From Pseudomonadota bacterium (GTDB taxonomy: Bacteria > Pseudomonadota > Alphaproteobacteria > Rhodospirillales > Magnetospirillaceae): DNA of 20,790 bases. The notes below the pieces were generated by a model. That model did no database searches and was not told the DNA's origin. It saw nothing but the letters and a program-made list of their open reading frames with translations. Positions 15,925 through 20,790 of the stretch are shown piece by piece. The first letter of the stretch is position 1, and each line of letters starts with the position of its first letter. The stretch lies in contig JAFAAW010000037.1 of the NCBI GenBank assembly GCA_023426365.1, positions 1 through 20,790 on the forward strand, read 5' to 3'. The translations under genes were made by a program, and so were the position numbers.

Positions 15925-17478
15925 ATGACCAATCAAGCCAAAGCTCCGCGTCCCGTCGTCCTGTGCATCCTGGACGGCTGGGGCCATCGTGACGACCCCA
16001 CCGACAACGCCATCGCCCTGGCCGACACCCCCACCTGGGACCGGCTGATGGCGAGCGCGCCGCGCGCCCTGCTGCAAACCTCGGGCCTGGCGGTGGGCCT
16101 GCCCGACGGCCAGATGGGCAATTCGGAAGTGGGGCACATGAACCTGGGCGCCGGCCGCGTGGTCATGCAGGACCTGCCGCGCATCGACCAGGCGGTGGCC
16201 GACGGCACGCTGGCCGCCAACCCGCTGCTGGCCGACACGCTGGGCAAGGTCAAGGCCGCCGGCGGCACCCTGCACATCCTGGGCCTGATGTCGCCCGGCG
16301 GCGTGCACTCGCACCAGGACCATCTGGCCGCGCTGGCGCGCATCGCCGCCCAGGCCGGGGTGAAGGTGGCCGTGCATGCCTTCCTGGACGGCCGCGACAC
16401 CCCGCCCAGTTCGGCGCGCGAATTCGTCGCCAAGTTCGAGGACGACATCGCCGGCACCGGCGCCAAGATCGCCACCGTGTCGGGCCGCTATTACGCCATG
16501 GACCGCGACAAGCGCTGGGACCGCGTGCAACTGGCCTTCGACGCCATGGCCCTGGCCCGGGGGCCGCACGCCACCGACGCGGCCAGCGCCATCCAGGCGT
16601 CCTACGATGCCGGCAAGACCGATGAATTCGTGCTGCCGGTGGTGATCGGCGACTATCAGGGCATGCAGGACGGCGACGGCCTGCTGATGGGCAATTTCCG
16701 CGCCGACCGTGCCCGCGAAATCCTGCACACGCTGGTCGATCCGGCCTTCGACGGCTTCGCCCGCGCCCGCGTCCCGGCTTTTTCCGCCCGGCTGGGCCTG
16801 ACCGAGTATTCCAAGGACCTCAACGCCTTCCTGGAGGTGCTGTTTCCGGCGGAAACCCTGTCCAACCTGCTGGGCGAGGTGGTGTGCAAGGCGGGCAAGA
16901 CCCAGTTGCGCATCGCCGAGACCGAGAAATACGCCCACGTCACCTTCTTCTTCAACGGCGGGCGCGAGCAGGTCTATGACGGCGAGGACCGCATCCTGGT
17001 GCCCAGCCCCAAGGTGGCCACCTATGACCTGCAGCCGGAAATGTCGGCCCCCGAGGTCACCGACCGGCTGGTCGAGGCCATCGGCAGCGGCAAGTACGAC
17101 CTGATCGTGGTCAACTATGCCAATGGCGACATGGTCGGCCATACCGGCGTGCTGGAGGCCGCCATGAAGGCGGCCCATACGGTGGACGGCTGCCTGGCCC
17201 GGCTGGAAGCGGCCGTCACGGCGGCCGGCGGCGTCATGCTGGTCACCGCCGATCACGGCAATGCCGAGATGATGACCGACCCCGACAGCCACGAACCCTA
17301 TACCGCCCACACCACCGGCCCGGTGGACGTGCTGCTGGTCAACCCGCCGGCCGGCGTCACCGCCCTGGCCGACGGCCGTCTGGCCGACGTGGCGCCCACG
17401 CTCTTGGCGCTGCTGGGCCTGCCGCAACCGGCCGAAATGACCGGCCGGTGCCTGCTGTCGGGCGATCGTGCGGCATAA
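15925..17478 (+). CDS. gpmI: 2,3-bisphosphoglycerate-independent phosphoglycerate mutase
   Basis: It interconverts 3- and 2-phosphoglycerate in glycolysis and gluconeogenesis with two Mn ions and a phosphoserine intermediate. The length is 517 residues, normal for iPGM. It is an alkaline-phosphatase-fold protein: metal Asp17 in Leu-Asp-Gly-Trp-Gly, nucleophile Ser67 in Met-Gly-Asn-Ser-Glu-Val-Gly-His, the phosphotransferase-domain Asp-Gly-Arg-Asp-Thr-Pro-Pro-Ser, Asn-Phe-Arg-Ala-Asp-Arg, and C-terminal metal ligands in Thr-Ala-Asp-His-Gly-Asn-Ala-Glu-Met. The ATG at 15925 lacks a strong ribosome site but gives the usual N-terminus. It overlaps the next gene, envC, by 11 nt. Gluconeogenic flux fits with an organism growing on C2 compounds through the ethylmalonyl-CoA pathway, though that link is inference. 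Confidence 0.96.
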   Translation: MTNQAKAPRPVVLCILDGWGHRDDPTDNAIALADTPTWDRLMASAPRALLQTSGLAVGLPDGQMGNSEVGHMNLGAGRVVMQDLPRIDQAVADGTLAANPLLADTLGKVKAAGGTLHILGLMSPGGVHSHQDHLAALARIAAQAGVKVAVHAFLDGRDTPPSSAREFVAKFEDDIAGTGAKIATVSGRYYAMDRDKRWDRVQLAFDAMALARGPHATDAASAIQASYDAGKTDEFVLPVVIGDYQGMQDGDGLLMGNFRADRAREILHTLVDPAFDGFARARVPAFSARLGLTEYSKDLNAFLEVLFPAETLSNLLGEVVCKAGKTQLRIAETEKYAHVTFFFNGGREQVYDGEDRILVPSPKVATYDLQPEMSAPEVTDRLVEAIGSGKYDLIVVNYANGDMVGHTGVLEAAMKAAHTVDGCLARLEAAVTAAGGVMLVTADHGNAEMMTDPDSHEPYTAHTTGPVDVLLVNPPAGVTALADGRLADVAPTLLALLGLPQPAEMTGRCLLSGDRAA

Positions 17479-18916
17479 ATCGCTTCCGCTTCTCGTCGTG
17501 GCCGTGGTCACGGCGGCGAGTCCGGGTCTGGCGCAAGCGCCCGACCCGGCCGCCGCCGACCGCCGCCTGCACGAGCTGGAGGACCAGCTCAAGCGGTCGC
17601 GCGCCGAGCACGAGGAGATCAAGCGCAAGGCCCGCGCCATTTCCGACGAGATGGCGCAAATCCGCACCGACATGGTCAACGCCGCCCGCGCCGCCCAGGA
17701 AAGCGAGGAGGTGCTGAGCGAGCTGGAAAGCCAGTTGGAGGATCTGAAGACGCTGGAAGGCGACAAGGGGGAAACCCTGCGCCGCCGCTCGCAGCAGATG
17801 ACCGGCGTGCTCACCGCCCTGCAACGGCTGGCCTGGCGCCCGACCGAGGCGCTGATCGCCCAGCCGCAGACCCCGGCCGACACCGTGCGCTCAGCCATCC
17901 TGCTGCGCGCCGCCGTGCCGCAGATCGAACGCTCGGCCCAGGACCTCAAGGGCGAGATCGACATGATGGGCCGGGTGCGCGCCGACATCATCGCCCAGAA
18001 GAAGCGCATCGCCACCACCGCCACCCGGTTGGAAGGCGAGCACTCGCGCCTCAAGGATCTGTGGATCCGCAAGGCCAGCCTGCAAAGCGCCGCCCTGGCG
18101 GAATCCGACGCCGCCGAACTGCGCCTGCGCAAGCTGGCCGGCGAGGCCGAGGACCTGCGCGACCTGCTGACCCGGCTGGAGGAGGAGAAGCGCCGCCGCG
18201 AGGCCGAGGCCGCCGCCAAGGCCGCCGCCGAACGGGCCGCGCGCGAGGCCGAGATCGCCGCCAAGAAGGCCGCCCGCGAGGCAGAGATCGCCGCCGAGAA
18301 GGCCGCCCGCGAAGCCGAGATCGCGGCGAGGAAGGCCGAGAAGGACCGCAAGGAACGCGAGATGGCCGAGGCCCGCGCCGCGCGCGAGGCGGAACGCCAG
18401 GCCCAGGCCCAGGCGCGCGAGGCCGAACTGGCGGCGCAGAAGGCCGCCCGCGCCGCCGAGAGCGCCGCGCGCGAGGCGGCGGCCAGCATGCCCAGTTCGG
18501 CGGAAAAGTCGTTCAGCCAGGGCCAGGGCCGCATGCCGTTCCCGGCGCGCGGCCGCATCGTCGCCCGCTATGGCCAGACCAACGACGTGGGCGTGGTCAA
18601 CAAAGGTCTTGAGATTGCCACTCGTAAAGGTGCGCAAGTCATTGCCCCTTACGATGGTCAGGTGGTCTTTGCCGGGCCGTTTCGCGGATATGGCCTGCTC
18701 TTGATCATCGAACACAGCGAGGGCTATCATACCCTCCTGGCGGGAATGGCCCGGATCGACGCCACTGTCGGCCAACGTCTGCTGTCGGGCGAGCCCGTCG
18801 GGATAATGGGTCAGGACGAGGCCAAGCCCACGCTGTATGTCGAGCTGCGCCGCAATGGCCAGCCCGTGAACCCGTTGCCTTGGCTCACCGCTCAGAAAAG
18901 TAAGGTTAGTGGATGA
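17468..18916 (+). CDS. envC: EnvC-like murein hydrolase activator, degenerate LytM domain
   Basis: This periplasmic activator of septal amidases is needed for daughter-cell separation. It has 482 residues from a GTG inside the end of gpmI. A signal peptide (about 1-23, Gly-Leu-Ala-Gln-Ala) is followed by a coiled coil (about 28-110), a further helical region, and a Lys/Glu/Ala-rich coiled coil (about 237-340). That coil contains three near-identical 11-residue units, Ala-Ala-Arg-Glu-Ala-Glu-Ile-Ala-Ala-x-Lys. The LytM/M23 domain lies at about 358-478. Its zinc residues are lost: Asn-Lys-Gly-Leu-Glu replaces His-x(3)-Asp, and Thr-Leu-Tyr-Val-Glu replaces His-Leu-His-Phe-Glu. As in EnvC, this predicts no hydrolysis. 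It overlaps ctpA by ATGA. From about residue 377, codon use becomes less GC-biased. Confidence 0.9.
   Translation: MRHKSLPLLVVAVVTAASPGLAQAPDPAAADRRLHELEDQLKRSRAEHEEIKRKARAISDEMAQIRTDMVNAARAAQESEEVLSELESQLEDLKTLEGDKGETLRRRSQQMTGVLTALQRLAWRPTEALIAQPQTPADTVRSAILLRAAVPQIERSAQDLKGEIDMMGRVRADIIAQKKRIATTATRLEGEHSRLKDLWIRKASLQSAALAESDAAELRLRKLAGEAEDLRDLLTRLEEEKRRREAEAAAKAAAERAAREAEIAAKKAAREAEIAAEKAAREAEIAARKAEKDRKEREMAEARAAREAERQAQAQAREAELAAQKAARAAESAAREAAASMPSSAEKSFSQGQGRMPFPARGRIVARYGQTNDVGVVNKGLEIATRKGAQVIAPYDGQVVFAGPFRGYGLLLIIEHSEGYHTLLAGMARIDATVGQRLLSGEPVGIMGQDEAKPTLYVELRRNGQPVNPLPWLTAQKSKVSG
18236..18334 (+). repeat. Three in-frame 33-bp tandem repeats inside envC
   Basis: Units at 18236-18268, 18269-18301 and 18302-18334 each encode Ala-Ala-Arg-Glu-Ala-Glu-Ile-Ala-Ala-(Lys/Glu/Arg)-Lys. 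Differences are mostly synonymous or confined to the tenth codon. An 11-residue period gives three helical turns, and such repeats can gain or lose units by slippage without a frameshift, changing coiled-coil length. Confidence 0.85.
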
Positions 18917-20313
18917 TTCGCAAGACTCTGATTGCTGCGGGTGCAGTTGCCCTGCTGGCTGGCACGTCGCTTGTCCCCGCAAGTGCGGCCGAGCGCAAGG
19001 AAACCTATAAGCTGATGGAATTGTTCGCCGAAGTGTTCGAGAAGGTCCGGTCGGACTATGTCGAGCCGGTGAACGAGGAGGAGCTGGTCGAGGCCGCGCT
19101 GAACGGCATGCTGACCTCGCTCGATCCCCATTCCAGCTATCTGAACCCCAAGAATTCCCGGGACATGGACATCAACACCAAGGGCGAGTTCGGCGGCCTT
19201 GGCATCGAGGTGACCATGGAGAACGGCTGGGTCAAGGTGGTGTCGCCCATCGACGACACCCCGGCCTATCGCGCCGGCATGCAGCCGGGCGACTTCATCA
19301 CCCACCTGGACGGCGAGCCGGTGCAGGGCCTGACCCTGTCGGAGGCGGTGGACCGCATGCGCGGCCCGGCCAGCACCGACATCCGCCTGACCGTGCGCCG
19401 CAACGGCGTCGAACCCTTCGACGTCAAGCTGACCCGCGCGGTCATCCGCATCCAGACCGTGCGTTCCAACGCCCAGGGCAATATCGGCTATATCCGCATC
19501 ACCCAGTTCAGCCAGTCCACGCACACCGACCTGGTCAAGCACGTGGCCCAGTTGAAGAAGGATATCGGCAAGGACCTGGCCGGCTTCGTCATCGACCTGC
19601 GCAACAACCCCGGCGGTCTGCTGGATCAGGCCATCGCCGTGTCCGACGACTTCCTGGACAAGGGCGAGATCGTCTCGACCCGCTCGCGCAAGGCCGAGGA
19701 CACCCAGCGCTTCAACGCACGGGCCGGCGATATCGCCGACGGCCTGCCGCTGGTGGTGTTGATCAACGACGGCTCCGCCTCGGCGTCGGAAATCGTCGCC
19801 GGCGCGCTGCAGGACCATCGCCGCGCCCTGCTGCTCGGCACCCGTTCGTTCGGCAAGGGATCGGTCCAGACCCTGATCCAGTTGCCGGGCCACGGCTCCA
19901 TGCGCCTGACCACCGCGCGCTACTACACGCCGTCCGGCCGCTCGATCCAGGCGGTCGGCATCGAGCCGGACATCAAGGTGCTGCAGGCCAAGGTCGAGCC
20001 GATCAACGTGCCCGAGCGCGAACGCCGGTCGGAAGCCAGCCTGCGCAAGGCCTTGCAGAACCCCGAGGCCAAGAACGGCAAGGAGAACGGCAAGGACAAG
20101 ACCGCGCCGGCCCCGACCCCGGCACCGGCGCCCGCCCCGGGGCCGGAATCCAAGGCCGCCCCCGGCGACGCCGAAGGCGCCGCCGCCGCCCCCGCCGACG
20201 GCAAGGCGGCTCCGGCGATCATCAAGCTGGGCGACCCGGCCCAGGATTATCAGATGGCGCGCGCGCTTGACCTGATCCGTGGTCTGTCGCTGTACCGCAC
20301 CCCCGCCAACTGA
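18913..20313 (+). CDS. ctpA: C-terminal processing peptidase, S41 family
   Basis: This exported serine protease trims or degrades periplasmic proteins from their C-termini, including cell-wall enzymes in several bacteria. It has 466 residues. The signal peptide ends near Ala-Ser-Ala-Ala (23-26). A helical N-domain with Leu-Asp-Pro-His-Ser-Ser-Tyr (70-76) leads to a PDZ domain (about 88-165, Gly-Leu-Gly-Ile-Glu-Val). The S41 core has Asp-Leu-Arg-Asn-Asn-Pro-Gly-Gly (228-235), nucleophile Ser290 in Ser-Ala-Ser-Ala-Ser-Glu, and general-base Lys315 in Phe-Gly-Lys-Gly. The 25-residue Ser-Lys spacing equals that of E. coli Prc. A Pro/Ala linker (about 396-438) precedes a conserved-looking tail. The ATG at 18913 overlaps the envC stop and has AAGG upstream. 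It is closed by a terminator. Confidence 0.96.
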   Translation: MIRKTLIAAGAVALLAGTSLVPASAAERKETYKLMELFAEVFEKVRSDYVEPVNEEELVEAALNGMLTSLDPHSSYLNPKNSRDMDINTKGEFGGLGIEVTMENGWVKVVSPIDDTPAYRAGMQPGDFITHLDGEPVQGLTLSEAVDRMRGPASTDIRLTVRRNGVEPFDVKLTRAVIRIQTVRSNAQGNIGYIRITQFSQSTHTDLVKHVAQLKKDIGKDLAGFVIDLRNNPGGLLDQAIAVSDDFLDKGEIVSTRSRKAEDTQRFNARAGDIADGLPLVVLINDGSASASEIVAGALQDHRRALLLGTRSFGKGSVQTLIQLPGHGSMRLTTARYYTPSGRSIQAVGIEPDIKVLQAKVEPINVPERERRSEASLRKALQNPEAKNGKENGKDKTAPAPTPAPAPAPGPESKAAPGDAEGAAAAPADGKAAPAIIKLGDPAQDYQMARALDLIRGLSLYRTPAN

Positions 20314-20323
20314 CAAGGGTTTT

Positions 20324-20356
20324 CCCCGCCCGACGCCGGCCGTCGGGCGGGGTTTT
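20324..20356 (+). terminator. Intrinsic terminator of gpmI-envC-ctpA
   Basis: CCCCGCCCGACG (20324-20335) and CGTCGGGCGGGG (20341-20352) form a perfect 12-bp stem with a 5-nt loop, followed by TTTT (20353-20356). It starts 11 nt after the ctpA stop. The short T-run makes it a little weaker than the other terminators in this window. Confidence 0.88.
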
Positions 20357-20434
20357 CCCTAACTTATTGAATTCTTAACCGAACCGTCCGCATGGTCTGG
20401 CATCATGTGACGGTTTTGGCGTGCAAGGGTGGCT

Positions 20435-20790
20435 ATGCTCTCGTTGGATGACGACGAGGATCTGATCGCGCAACGGCTGATCGGCTCGGTTGAACCCGAA
20501 CCGCGCCGGCGCTTCAACCTGCGCCCGCTGCTGGTGGGCCTGCTGGTGCTGGTGCTGGGCGGCGGCCTGGGCGCCGGCGCGTATCTGCTGTCCAGCATGG
20601 ACACCCGCGACGTCATCGCCCTGCTCGACATCGGCGACCAGCCCCGGCTGGCGCTGGAAATGCCCGGCCGCGCGGCCGTGAGATCCGACGCCCCGCCACC
20701 GGCACCGGCCAGCGGCGCCGGCCCGTTGCTGACCCCGCCGGGCGCGCCCAGCCTGACCCCGCCGCCGCCGCCCGGGGGCGAGGCATCGGG
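20435..20790 (+). CDS. Membrane-anchored protein, N-terminus only; probable divergent polysaccharide deacetylase
   Basis: An open frame runs from the ATG at 20435 off the right edge (118 codons). AAGGGTGG lies about 5 nt upstream. The N-terminus is acidic (Asp-Asp-Asp-Glu-Asp) and followed by basic residues. One membrane span (about 31-52, Leu/Val/Gly-rich) comes next, then a Pro/Ala-rich periplasmic linker from about 85. No catalytic domain is inside the window. In many alphaproteobacteria the gene after envC-ctpA encodes a divergent polysaccharide deacetylase (DUF610/YibQ type) with this anchor-plus-linker layout, so that is my best guess. It rests on gene order and topology, not on visible motifs. 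A TonB- or FtsN-like anchored protein would look similar here. Confidence 0.6.
   Translation, partial: MLSLDDDEDLIAQRLIGSVEPEPRRRFNLRPLLVGLLVLVLGGGLGAGAYLLSSMDTRDVIALLDIGDQPRLALEMPGRAAVRSDAPPPAPASGAGPLLTPPGAPSLTPPPPPGGEAS

Noticed and set aside
18236..18334. CRISPR-like direct repeats
   Set aside because: The units abut without spacers, stay in frame and encode a heptad-like helix inside envC.
15913..18558. Minus-strand open frame of 881 codons opposite gpmI and envC
   Set aside because: Ser/Arg/Ala-rich mirror of the envC coiled coil and of gpmI; no domain is recognisable.
20360..20434. CtrA-type site (TTAACC near 20374) upstream of the last gene
   Set aside because: Only one half-site is present; the second TTAA at the required spacing is missing.

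Overview
The window is GC-rich DNA from an alphaproteobacterium. Gene order (argD-argF-hslO, gpmI-envC-ctpA), codon use and the ethylmalonyl-CoA genes point to Rhodospirillales, probably near Magnetospirillum, Phaeospirillum or Rhodospirillum. That placement is inference from remembered gene order and protein similarity; no search was run. Most of the window is tightly packed chromosomal housekeeping DNA. The only mobile-element trace is the tail of an IS5-type transposase at the left edge.

Layout. 1-186: end of the insertion sequence with an inverted repeat. 187-3881 (minus): argD, argF and hslO joined by 4-nt start/stop overlaps behind a good candidate promoter, then a small lipoprotein gene with its own candidate promoter. 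4027-5429: an orphan ABC-2 permease (minus) and divergent recX (plus), only 35 bp apart. 5426-8083: a large MscS-type channel gene (minus) tail to tail with recX, and a divergent arsC/yfgD-like gene. 8266-9472: two unrecognised coiled-coil proteins whose genes converge. 9637-14899: the signature genes of the ethylmalonyl-CoA pathway, with ecm (minus) divergent from ccr and mcd (plus). 14900-15171: a terminator, then an unusual non-coding block of consecutive inverted repeats. 15172-15753: a DUF6624-like protein. 15925-20313: gpmI-envC-ctpA, overlapping or nearly so, closed by a terminator. 20435-end: the N-terminus of a membrane-anchored protein, probably a divergent polysaccharide deacetylase.

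How the genes work together. Ccr reductively carboxylates crotonyl-CoA to ethylmalonyl-CoA, Ecm isomerises it to methylsuccinyl-CoA, and Mcd oxidises that to mesaconyl-CoA. This is the central part of the acetyl-CoA assimilation route used by organisms lacking the glyoxylate bypass. ArgD and ArgF serve arginine synthesis, and Hsp33 is a redox chaperone. EnvC and CtpA belong to envelope and cell-separation maintenance.

I did not find an unmistakably new system. The best second looks are the stacked inverted repeats at 14979-15152, the strong terminator between ccr and mcd, repeated GCGAA-like motifs in the ecm/ccr control region, and a local GC and codon-use dip across the envC-ctpA junction.
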